64,000 nt of DNA from Jaenimonas drosophilae. Its lineage: Eukaryota > Euglenozoa > Kinetoplastea > Trypanosomatida > Trypanosomatidae. Within the stretch, counting starts at the first letter, position 1. Each line of letters begins with the position of its first letter. Shown piece after piece: positions 35,015-44,131 of the stretch. The notes below the pieces were generated by a model. It did no database searches, was not told the DNA's origin, and was given only the letters and a program-made list of their open reading frames with translations. The DNA lies in assembly GCA_030849065.1 (NCBI GenBank), contig JASAON010001637.1, positions 62,001-126,000 on the forward strand, given 5' to 3'. A program made the translations under genes and the position numbers.

Positions 35015-38000
35015 TTACGTGGGTGGGGAGCCCACGTCGAAGCACATACTTCCCTGCGGCTGAACAGCAAAGGAGAAGTTGCTGAAGTGCTCGAAGTTAC
35101 TCAGCGACATCTCATTATAGAGCGACGGACCTCCGGCCGAGGGACGGCTGGTCGGGGAGCCGTCGTTGGAGTGGCGGCCCTGGGCCGCATTGGTGGAGAG
35201 TGGGAGCGGGTAGCGCTCCTCGCCGAGGACGTGGTCGGTGGAATCGCCATCTGCGGGAGATCCGGTGCGGTATGAAAAGTTGTAAAAGTCATTGCTCATG
35301 CCAACCCGGCTCGAGCTCGGTCGGTCCGTGGTGGGGCTCGTCACGTCCAGCGGGTCCCCCCCACTCGTGCGGATGGCGGAGGGTGGCTGACGTGTATCCA
35401 CGCACGAAAAGGCACTGTGATTCGCTTCACGTGGGGAGCCGAAGGAGGTGGCGGATTGGGGGGAGGTGGGGCGGCGCCCTGCCGGAGAGGTGGAGTGGAG
35501 CACCGGCACATGCACGTTGGCCCCCTCACGTGTGGGTCCTCCGTGGCCGCTGCCCAACAGCGACGTTACGCGTGCGCCGGTTCGGCTGGCCATTAAGCGT
35601 TGGTGAACGGCGCTGCGCATTGACTTCACCTCCAACGGAGAAGCTTCCATCGCCCGAGCCTCCGCGGTGCCAACCCCTGGGGGAGGTTGTTGGAGTGGCG
35701 ATTGTGTGGTGGATGGGAAGTGAGCGCCAGGCCGTGCGCGCTCCACCCCACGTGAGCGATCTGCCGGAGTGTGAGAGATGGAGCTCTCACTGAAGCACCG
35801 GCGTGAGCGGTTTCCTTGCGCGTAGGTGGGGCCATCATCCACGTCGTAGGCCACGCCGTGGAGGGTCATGGAGGGTATCACGTTGGTGGCGCTGAGCTCC
35901 ATCGGACCGCTATCCGTGATGGCCACCACAGAGTGATGATGGAAGCTGCGGTTGCGGTAGCGTGGAGAGGCGCCTGTGCCAGGCTCCGATAAGCTCCGGC
36001 CCATGTGGCTTGCAACAGCAGCATCAGGGAGGTGCCGTTCGGCAAAGGCCATCATAGGGTGCTCCATCATCATGGGGGTGCCGAGGGCAAAGGAGCCGTT
36101 CGAGGATATCATAGATCCGTTGGTGACAAGAATCATGGCGGAGTCGCTCGTCGTGGAGGTCGTGGATCCATCATCGGTTGTGCTGCTCTCACTCGCCGCC
36201 TGCCTCTGATACTCATCCCCAGTTTGGCGGCCGTCCTCCTCCGCGGTGGCCATGGAGAGTACGCGAATGGTGGGGGAGTGCGCGCGGCCATCCCCACTCC
36301 GCGTAGATCCACGCCCACTCGAGGGGCAACCTTCCTCACGCACAAAACAGTTGGTGGTGCTCCGCTCATCGGTGGCCAATGCCGGCGAGAGGTCATCCAC
36401 CGCATCCGCCTGAGCGCGAAAGAATAAGGGTAAGGCCTCTGCCCCAGCGTGGCTGTGGCGTAGGGAGGAGAGGCTGGATCGGCTGCGGAAGTGAAGGCTA
36501 TCGTTGCTCATGAGCTCATCCTGAATGATGGTATTCTCCCGCGTGATGGGGTTAGGCTCACTCAGCAAACTCCCACACAAGGGGTGGCGTTCATCGTAGA
36601 GCCCAGCCGCTGGTGATGGGCTGCGGTAGCGCTGCATCGCCCCCGACTCCCCCGACTCCGCCCCCTCACTCGTCGAGGGGCTCAGCATACGGATGCTCTC
36701 GGAGGAGGTTATGGGCTGTGGGCTCTGTGGTGTGGTGCCACTCATGAACTCAACCATACTCCCCGTCGGCGTGGAGCCTTCCATCGGTGAGGATAGCACC
36801 TGGGCAGAAGATGGCAACCTGGTTGGATCCACGTGGGCCGCCTCCGCCGCACATGGCGAGGTGAGGTGTTCTGTTGTAACGCTGTGGCCCGTGGCGGAGA
36901 GGCTGAGCTCCATGGAGGTCTCCACGGGCTGGTTGGGCCGACGTGCTGTGGCTGGCATTGAGGCAAAGAGCGAGACCCCTTCCTCCAGCGCATCATCCTC
37001 ATAGTAGGTGTTGGGCCTGTGAGATGCCTTGGCCAGTGCCTCACTAGCCTGGCCATCGTGCATCGGCGCGCGTGTAGCTGACAGTCCATCCAGCTCCGTT
37101 GATGGTGTTGAGCGTGTGTCGTCCATCGCGGAGCGCGCAGACTCCGCCGTGTTGCGTAGATCCGTTGTGGGGTCTGTGAGCTTGGCTGGGGCACTAGCAG
37201 CGTTGAGCTCCTCCTTCTGCCGCTGGGCGGCGATGGTGGCCAAGGCAGCCGTCAGAAATTCCGCCGGAAGTACAGCGGTTTTGGCGAGGAGATCATCATC
37301 TTCCTCACCATCTCGTCCACCACCGCTCGTTGTAGGAGCCGCGGCATTCCGAAGAATGGAGGGGAGCTGTGGGATAGGCAAGTGAGGCACCAACTTCTCG
37401 GCTTGTGTGTTGCGAGCCTCATCCGTCGCGCGCTCCTCAACCCCAAAATCACTGGAGAGGAGTGACGATGCACGAGACGAACTCTTGTACTTGGATGGTT
37501 GAGGTACACGTGCAGGTAACATGATGGGTGAAGAGAGGAGCTCATCCTCTTTAGCGGTGGAGATGGCCGCCGACATACATGCAGAGGATGGACCACCACC
37601 CGCAGCGGTTGTGCTTTGCACGCAGCTCAGCGCCGCAGAGCTTCCACGACGACCTCCCCGCCTTCGATTTGACGAACCTTTTTCAGGTGAGGAGAGGTTC
37701 CCCGATGTGCTGCTGGTGCCTTCATCGCCGCGTCTTCGTGAGCGATGTGGTCGGGCAGAAGGAAGTGGGGTAGACGTCGAGGCTACATCACCCTCATCCG
37801 TGGAGAGCAGCACCACCGACCGCGACTGAAGTGGGGTGCGGGCGCTACCGCACGTGCCAGCGGTGAGGATGGATTGGAGGCGTTCAAACTGTTCCTCCTT
37901 CGCCGCGCGCAACTTGCGGTGCTGCTCCAACGCAGCGTTTACCCCAGTTGCCGTCACGGCATCGGGGAAGAAGCGGAGATCATCAGGCGCGCGTAGGCGT

Positions 38001-41000
38001 GGCACGTAGAGCGGGTTGATCTTCAGCTGAGTGAAGCGTTCTCGCCAATCGGGGGGTCGAGGCGTAGGCGAAAGCTCCAAAAAGTCCTCTGCGGTGAAGT
38101 GCCCCATTGGAAAGTTGGAAGCATCCGCACCAACGACGTCAGCAACAGGCATGCTGCTCTCCTCTCGTACATCATCTCCCTGGAAAGGACGACGTGCGGA
38201 GCACCGCCTCGCTGAATGTGAGAGGCCAAGATTGGTGATAGAGTCGAAGTCAGCCGTGGCCTCCGTTGATATGCGCTGGTAGCTCACCGACGGAGATGAG
38301 GCAGTGGAGGCCCACTGTCGTGGTGGATTGAATAGCACCATTTGATCGTAGAGCTCGGCGGCAACATAACGACAAGAGAAGAAGGGGTGCTCCAACACGT
38401 CCGCCCCGCAAAGACGCTTTTGAGGCTGACGTTGAAGAAGCTGTAAGATGAGATCGCGCAGCAGATCCCGCGCCTCCTCAAGCTCACTCATGGCGTGATG
38501 CAGGAACACGTCGCGCTCTGCCACCGGTAGATTCTCCGTGGAGTGCCACTGATGTTGTGGGAACATCATCATGCCGCCATCTGCGCCAACGTTGAGACGA
38601 AAAGATACGTTGCGCGGGGTTTGGCCCGGCATGGATAAATCCGCACGTTCATGAAAGCCACTCGTACTCAGGGCATTGCGCATCGATGGCAACAGAGAGT
38701 CAGATGGGTGCGAGAAGCTGGGGTTACCCGCTCCACCGGGACTGGCAGCGGCATTGACGTCCAAGGGAGAGAGAAGTGGGGTGAACAGCTCCTGATATCG
38801 GAGATAGAGCTGAGTTATACGTAAGTGAACCTCCAGTGCCACGAGCTTAAAATCGTGCGGACTAACCACCACATCCTCCTCCACAATGGAGCGGAAGAGC
38901 TTCAGTTGATTCGGATCATCAAATGGTTTTCGGCCGTTTGCCCACTCAAAGAGAAGGCAACCAAAGCTCCACCAATCCGTAGCGCAGTCATGACTGGTGC
39001 CGAGAAGCATCTCCGGGCTCATGTACTGCGCTGTACCAGTGAAACTCGCCGCTCGCTCCACCGTTGGTGATGGAACCTTCTCCTCCGTTGTATCGCCACC
39101 ACCTGATGAGGCCGCAATGGCAGCACCTTTTCGCGATTTGGCCACGCCAAAGTCCGTCAGCATCACGTGGCCATCACGCTTCATGAGGATGTTCTCCGGT
39201 TTGAGGTCGCGATAGATAAAGCCAGATTGGTGAATGTACTCCAGTACCAAAGCAATCTCCACGGCATAGAAGGCCACCAGACGTATCGGCAGTCGGGCAT
39301 CATCTGGTGCAGCATCGGGGATGTGTACGCTGGCACTCTCAACACGGGAAGTTGAGAGACCTAACGATTGCGTAGATTGCGTGAAGAGCGCCGGTGGCCG
39401 TTTGCTGTCGGTGCTGCGTGAGGTGGTGAGGGGCTGCGAGGCTGTCTCTCCGCCCTCTATCATGGAGGAGGTCGGCGCGGGACGGTCAATGGGGGAGTTC
39501 AGGCGTAACGCCTGCCGTGCCATTGTGGGGCGGGTGTTGTTGTTCTTGTTGTTGGTGTTGTTGATGTTGGCGGGGCCCTCCTCTCCTCCTCGTCGCGAGG
39601 TAGGATTGGAGCTCAGCCCTTGGGGTACTCGCACCTGTGGAGATGCCTGCTCCGCATCGGCTGGCACACGCAACACCGTTTGCAGGCCTGGGCACCCTTC
39701 CTCAGATGGATCACGCGATGGTGCCGTCGGAGGTACGCCCGATGTGGATGCCTGTGGCAGCGTGGAGGCCGTCTCTGCAGTGGCGGAATGGGTATCTGCC
39801 TCTTGTTGGCGTTGTTGCAGTTGGCTGAGTGCTACGACGGTGAGGGGGGAGGCATTTTCTTCCCCTCTCTCCTCCAATGCGGGGGAATAGCCAGAGTTGG
39901 GGCCAAAAAGTGTGTCTAGGCTATATCCCCTCAAAATTAACTCAGCATGAGATCGTGGAGAATGATGGAAGGCCTCCTCAATGGTGCGGTGCGTGAGAAG
40001 CTGCGATTCGCCACCATCATCCGTCGTACTCGCCCGATCTTGCCGACCTGTGCTTTGATCCTCCTCGCCCATCATCGTACTCTGCGGAGATCCCGTGGGC
40101 AGTACTGCTGACGAAGAATAGTGAAGCAGCGGAGCGGTAGAACTAATGTTGCTGGCACCACGAGTATGAAGGTGCCGCATTGACCGTCGTGCATGGCGCA
40201 GACGACGATCATCCTTGTGAAATGAGAGCACGAAGGAAGGAGGATGTGCTCCATCCACCTCACCCCCGCCCATCCCATCACCCCCTCTGCCATCTACCGA
40301 GGCAAAACTAGCGTTGGTCGTCCCACTGGTACCGGAGGGCTGAAGTTGCAGGTAATACCGACTTCTGCCGGTGCTGATCTCCACATCACGGCCATCTCCA
40401 CCTGTGGCGCCAGCAACTTCCCCGGCGTTCTGCCCTACAGTGCTGCCATCTCCATAATATGGATAGCGCAGCTTCCGCAGTGTTCGCCGCATCTCGCGAC
40501 TCCACAACTTTTCAGTGGAGAAATTATACAAATCCCCGCCTTGGGCGAACTCCAGGACGAAGTAGAGGCACTTACCACTCTGAAAAGCTTGCTGCAAGGT
40601 CACGAGGAATGGGTGACGCAACGAGCTCAGCACCTGACGTTCCGTGAAGGTGCGCTCCACACAGCCCTCCTGCTTCACCTTGAGCTTCTCAATCTTCTTG
40701 ATGGCAAAGAGGTCGAGGGTGCGCTTGTGGCGGGCCAAGGTTACCTCCGCAAAGGTGCCCTTTCCGAGGTAGGCCACGAGCTCGTAGTCGGCGAGGGAGC
40801 GGGCGGCGGAGCTGCGGTAAGCCGGGCGCGAAGCTGGGTGCCGGCGGCGATCAGGTGAGGAAGAATCCTCACGCACGGTGGGAGCTTGTGCAGCTCCATC
40901 CGTCACGGCCGCAGCGTTCGTTGCGGTCTCAGAAGGTGAGCTCATCGCCACAGCGGCAGAGGCAGCTGTGGCAGCACTATTGGGTGGCTCAGATATTGCA

Positions 41001-41344
41001 GTTTGTGTTGTTGGGGGTGACGCAGCACTTCCGCCCGCCGCATTGAGTATGCGGTGCTCCGCGAGTTGTTTTCGAAGCGCGGCGGCGTTGCCGTCGAGGA
41101 TCGATTGCAAAAAATCATCCACCTCGTCGGTGGATTCCTCGAGCTCCACGGAGTCCAGGCGGCTCTCCATCACTTCCGTGGGAACATCCATCACAACTGG
41201 TGCGGAATCATGGTTGGGAGATTGCTCCTTCACTGCAGGAGCAGAATTGGTGGCTGTGGTTGATACCTCTGTACTCTTGTGCGACCTATCTCTCACGTTG
41301 GAGGAGTCTTTGCCGCTGAAGAATCGCTTGAGCTTCTTCAGCAT
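35015..41344 (-). CDS. Giant AGC-family protein kinase with split catalytic domain
   Basis: The protein is 2109 residues from the ATG at 41344. The catalytic domain runs from about 183 to 990: glycine loop YLGKGTFAEV, Lys in FAIKKIEK, YRDLKPEN near 706, DFG near 728, activation segment SFTGTAQYMSPE near 766, and ATDWWSFGCLLFEW. A disordered insert of about 380 residues lies after LRKLRYPYYG, between the two halves of the fold (alpha-D to alpha-E), and a second one of about 100 precedes LQRQPQKRL. The next 1000 residues are Ser/Thr/Pro-rich. The last 90 carry two AGC hydrophobic motifs, FYNFSY (about 2020) and FSNFSF (about 2087). The activation loop looks PDK1-like, but the hydrophobic motifs suggest a kinase activated by such a site. 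The N-terminus, MLKKLKRFFSG, resembles that of the PFK-2 gene. Confidence 0.88.
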   Translation of the reverse strand: MLKKLKRFFSGKDSSNVRDRSHKSTEVSTTATNSAPAVKEQSPNHDSAPVVMDVPTEVMESRLDSVELEESTDEVDDFLQSILDGNAAALRKQLAEHRILNAAGGSAASPPTTQTAISEPPNSAATAASAAVAMSSPSETATNAAAVTDGAAQAPTVREDSSSPDRRRHPASRPAYRSSAARSLADYELVAYLGKGTFAEVTLARHKRTLDLFAIKKIEKLKVKQEGCVERTFTERQVLSSLRHPFLVTLQQAFQSGKCLYFVLEFAQGGDLYNFSTEKLWSREMRRTLRKLRYPYYGDGSTVGQNAGEVAGATGGDGRDVEISTGRSRYYLQLQPSGTSGTTNASFASVDGRGGDGMGGGEVDGAHPPSFVLSFHKDDRRLRHARRSMRHLHTRGASNISSTAPLLHYSSSAVLPTGSPQSTMMGEEDQSTGRQDRASTTDDGGESQLLTHRTIEEAFHHSPRSHAELILRGYSLDTLFGPNSGYSPALEERGEENASPLTVVALSQLQQRQQEADTHSATAETASTLPQASTSGVPPTAPSRDPSEEGCPGLQTVLRVPADAEQASPQVRVPQGLSSNPTSRRGGEEGPANINNTNNKNNNTRPTMARQALRLNSPIDRPAPTSSMIEGGETASQPLTTSRSTDSKRPPALFTQSTQSLGLSTSRVESASVHIPDAAPDDARLPIRLVAFYAVEIALVLEYIHQSGFIYRDLKPENILMKRDGHVMLTDFGVAKSRKGAAIAASSGGGDTTEEKVPSPTVERAASFTGTAQYMSPEMLLGTSHDCATDWWSFGCLLFEWANGRKPFDDPNQLKLFRSIVEEDVVVSPHDFKLVALEVHLRITQLYLRYQELFTPLLSPLDVNAAASPGGAGNPSFSHPSDSLLPSMRNALSTSGFHERADLSMPGQTPRNVSFRLNVGADGGMMMFPQHQWHSTENLPVAERDVFLHHAMSELEEARDLLRDLILQLLQRQPQKRLCGADVLEHPFFSCRYVAAELYDQMVLFNPPRQWASTASSPSVSYQRISTEATADFDSITNLGLSHSARRCSARRPFQGDDVREESSMPVADVVGADASNFPMGHFTAEDFLELSPTPRPPDWRERFTQLKINPLYVPRLRAPDDLRFFPDAVTATGVNAALEQHRKLRAAKEEQFERLQSILTAGTCGSARTPLQSRSVVLLSTDEGDVASTSTPLPSARPHRSRRRGDEGTSSTSGNLSSPEKGSSNRRRGGRRGSSAALSCVQSTTAAGGGPSSACMSAAISTAKEDELLSSPIMLPARVPQPSKYKSSSRASSLLSSDFGVEERATDEARNTQAEKLVPHLPIPQLPSILRNAAAPTTSGGGRDGEEDDDLLAKTAVLPAEFLTAALATIAAQRQKEELNAASAPAKLTDPTTDLRNTAESARSAMDDTRSTPSTELDGLSATRAPMHDGQASEALAKASHRPNTYYEDDALEEGVSLFASMPATARRPNQPVETSMELSLSATGHSVTTEHLTSPCAAEAAHVDPTRLPSSAQVLSSPMEGSTPTGSMVEFMSGTTPQSPQPITSSESIRMLSPSTSEGAESGESGAMQRYRSPSPAAGLYDERHPLCGSLLSEPNPITRENTIIQDELMSNDSLHFRSRSSLSSLRHSHAGAEALPLFFRAQADAVDDLSPALATDERSTTNCFVREEGCPSSGRGSTRSGDGRAHSPTIRVLSMATAEEDGRQTGDEYQRQAASESSTTDDGSTTSTTSDSAMILVTNGSMISSNGSFALGTPMMMEHPMMAFAERHLPDAAVASHMGRSLSEPGTGASPRYRNRSFHHHSVVAITDSGPMELSATNVIPSMTLHGVAYDVDDGPTYAQGNRSRRCFSESSISHTPADRSRGVERARPGAHFPSTTQSPLQQPPPGVGTAEARAMEASPLEVKSMRSAVHQRLMASRTGARVTSLLGSGHGGPTREGANVHVPVLHSTSPAGRRPTSPQSATSFGSPREANHSAFSCVDTRQPPSAIRTSGGDPLDVTSPTTDRPSSSRVGMSNDFYNFSYRTGSPADGDSTDHVLGEERYPLPLSTNAAQGRHSNDGSPTSRPSAGGPSLYNEMSLSNFEHFSNFSFAVQPQGSMCFDVGSPPT

Positions 41345-41939
41345 CACCACACGAGCCTCTTTACGCCCCCAACACAATGATGGAGCGCGCGCTCAGACAA
41401 CAACAGGATGACCCCGACGACGGTGTTGGATGAATCCGAGCCAGAACCCCAAAGATTCTCGTCAGCCACTCAGCCTCCAGGAATGCCCTCTCGCAGAAAT
41501 AAAAAGACACTAAACCAAGTGGGTATATGCGATGAGGCTGAGCTCCGTCGTGGGCGTCGTTGAGATCCTCTGGTTCCCCGTCCAGCCGTTCACAATGTGG
41601 TGGGTGAGAGCGGCAGAGATGGGGGAGGAAGAAGAATACAGTACAAGTAGAAGAAGAAGATTGAGATGCAAAGCTATCTACAAACTGCCAAGCACGTCGG
41701 TGTGTGTGTGTGCTTGTGCTCGCCGACTACCTCGGTATCAGCACACCGAGCGTAATAAACTGAACATGAAGAGAGAGTTGGAAGAGAAATGTGTGCTGGG
41801 GTTAAGATGAAAGATGAACGTGTGTGGGTTGCACGCACCCCAATGATGTAGTCATGAGCATGATGGTGATGGTAATGATGTTCTTCACCTTAGCCGCCTC
41901 GATCACAATTAAACGTTGCTGAGGGGCATCTCTCTGGAG
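41345..41939. other. Intergenic region
   Basis: About 595 bp with purine-rich stretches on the plus strand near 41615-41670, which would be pyrimidine-rich in the transcribed sense. No gene is evident. Confidence 0.5.
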
Positions 41940-43070
41940 TTATGCCACAGCTCCCACTCGGAAGACCGAGATGAGCTCCTCCACAAACGCTTCGATATCC
42001 TCCTCGCAGTTGCCGAGGCGCTCCTCCAGGCCATCAATTACCCGATGCACCTCCAACACCGTAGAAGGCCGTGCCGCCACAACCTGCATCAGCTCACCCT
42101 CTGACAACACAAGTGGGGTCTTGTCCTGGGGCGAAGAGAACTCCGTCGCGGAGGTTGGCGAACTGAAGGAGGAGGAGGCCTCCCGCTTTACGAGAGGTGT
42201 GATGGAGGTGTGGTGCGAGAGCATCGGTCGCAGGTTGGGTCGGCGGCCTTCTGCCATTCCATCCATCTCCGCGCTCTGCCCAGGGCTGCCCACCCCACGT
42301 GCTTGTCGGCGCTCATTTAGCCCGCGCAGAACATCCTTCACGCGGCCGGCCCACAGCGCTTCTCGATAACTTCCACGACGCTCAAACACGTGTAGCAACT
42401 TATCAACGGCATGCACCTGCTCCGCTGTACCCGCACGTGAGTTCTCCAGCCTCCCCGACACCGTCACGAGTGTGGCATCATCCTTGTTGGATTCCTCCTC
42501 GCCATCCATCCAACCACGACGTACTGAACGCAGCACAGCATCGCTGCCGCTACGGCTCATCAAACCATCCGCTGGCATCATGGAGTAGATCGATGGAGGT
42601 CCATAGAGCTCCGCCATGGACATCCACGTGCGCTCATCCTTGTGTGTTGTGGCATCATCTTCTTCAGCCTTGATGTGGTTAGGTTGGCCATCATCTTCGC
42701 TCTGCTGCTTCACCTCCGCATCTCCACGCGCGCCCCAGGGAGAGGCCACGCGGCAGTCCCGCCCACCGTAGCGGAGCAGGTAGCAGAGCATTTGCACCTC
42801 AGCCAGGAGAACGCTGAGGTGTTGGCTGGAGTTGGAGGAGAGGACGGCAGAAGAAGCATCCTCATTCACCCCACCTCTTCGTGTGTTGGTTGGGCCATTC
42901 GCAAAACGTGAGGCGAGGTAGTTGCTGCTGACCCCACTTCGTGGATCCGCCTGGGCGTGTTGCAGCCCAAAGGGAGGATCTTGTCGCGCGGTGCGTTCAT
43001 CACGTCGGCGTCGCACCAATGCGTACACCTCCCCACACGTCATGGGTATTCCCTCTGACAAGATACGCAT
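41940..43070 (-). CDS. RPC9-like RNA polymerase III subunit with large insert
   Basis: The protein is 376 residues. The two ends match the RPC9/Rpb4 family: the start MRILSEGIPMTCGEVYALV followed by a basic helix, and the C-terminal HRDC-like part LVLSEGELMQVVAARPSTVL with EVHRVIDGLEERL. A helical block near 80-105 (SVLLAEVQMLCYLLRYGG) may be the central family helix. Between these lie about 200 residues rich in Ser, Gly, Asp and Glu. RPC9 pairs with RPC8 to form the stalk of Pol III, which transcribes tRNA, 5S and U-RNA genes. The usual family length is about 120-150 residues. RPC9 is preferred to RPB4 because of the ARPSTVLEVHRVIDGLEERL ending, but RPB4 is not excluded. Confidence 0.65.
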   Translation of the reverse strand: MRILSEGIPMTCGEVYALVRRRRDERTARQDPPFGLQHAQADPRSGVSSNYLASRFANGPTNTRRGGVNEDASSAVLSSNSSQHLSVLLAEVQMLCYLLRYGGRDCRVASPWGARGDAEVKQQSEDDGQPNHIKAEEDDATTHKDERTWMSMAELYGPPSIYSMMPADGLMSRSGSDAVLRSVRRGWMDGEEESNKDDATLVTVSGRLENSRAGTAEQVHAVDKLLHVFERRGSYREALWAGRVKDVLRGLNERRQARGVGSPGQSAEMDGMAEGRRPNLRPMLSHHTSITPLVKREASSSFSSPTSATEFSSPQDKTPLVLSEGELMQVVAARPSTVLEVHRVIDGLEERLGNCEEDIEAFVEELISVFRVGAVA

Positions 43071-44131
43071 GGTGGTTGTGCTTGTGGCAATCTATTCCTC
43101 CTTTGATGTGTTGCTCCACAAAGAACAACCCTTGGTGATCTCCTATCAATGAGAAGAAAAAAACGTGAATAGCGAAGATGTGTGTGAGGGTTGGGATGGC
43201 ACAAGATGGCGATGCCTATAGAACCACCCATCGCATACCACTCTAGACGAAATTTGATGGGAAGCATTGGCACGAGCAAATGATGTGTGTCTTTGATGGG
43301 CAGGACGTTGAGTTCTCCACCGTGTGTGTGCGCGACGTCGTGGACGGTATCTTCCTTTTCCTTCACCACTTCACTTCCCATTCACCCCATCCACACAACT
43401 CTTGGGAAGCAATCTTGGTTGCATCCCATCATCGTGTGGCGAGGCTCACGGACTTGAGAGAAGGGATGGGAGGGCAGACTAGATGTTCTGGTTAAGTCAT
43501 CCCAACAAGAAACAAACAAGTTCGATATGGAGTCTTTGAGAATGAGAAAGATAGGTTGAGATGATGTCGTGGCTAGACGAGTGTAAAACTCCAGTGAAGC
43601 AGCACGCACAACCATCTTCCCAATCTGCAAAATGGTGCCAACAACTTCACTCATCAACATGAATGAAGCATGCATGTGTGGTTTTGTTGCGGATCAACAT
43701 CATCATCATCATCATCGAGATGACCTTCTGCACCATCATAAATCCCAGTGACTGTGGTCTACGCTTGAATGATGCCAGCAACGCACATCATCATCATCAT
43801 CATCATTGGAACATCTTCTACTCAACGCGTCTCGAAAGGGGAGGTAAGGGAGAGGTTGCAGAAAAATATCTTCCAAATACTTCGTTCGTATGGTTGGTTG
43901 TCATGTGTTTGTTCGTGACAAGAGATCTCCTCAGGAAGGTCCAGCAGTCTTCTCAATATCTGTGAAACATCGGCCATTCCTCGGAGTGAAGGAGGGAGAA
44001 AAAGCAAAGAAGATGTCAGCCGGGGCGTCGGTTCATCACGAGCGCGGCTTCCCTGTGTAGAAAAGGCACAGGAACGGTTTTGGAGAGTAGTGGTTGTGAT
44101 GAATTCTGTATCGTCAACGCCATCACGAGCA
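43071..44131. other. Intergenic region with CAT-triplet runs
   Basis: About 1.06 kb with two CAT microsatellites 70 bp apart and no credible ORF. It should include the 3' untranslated region of the PFK-2 gene and the splice signal of the RPC9-like gene. Confidence 0.5.
43698..43806. repeat. Paired CAT microsatellites
   Basis: Six CAT units at 43698-43715 and seven at 43786-43806, separated by about 70 bp of unique sequence. A similar ATC run is at 50650-50668. Confidence 0.75.

Noticed and set aside
43698..43806. Repeated CAT runs as a possible CRISPR-like array
   Set aside because: They are simple microsatellites without regular repeat-spacer units, and the organism is eukaryotic.
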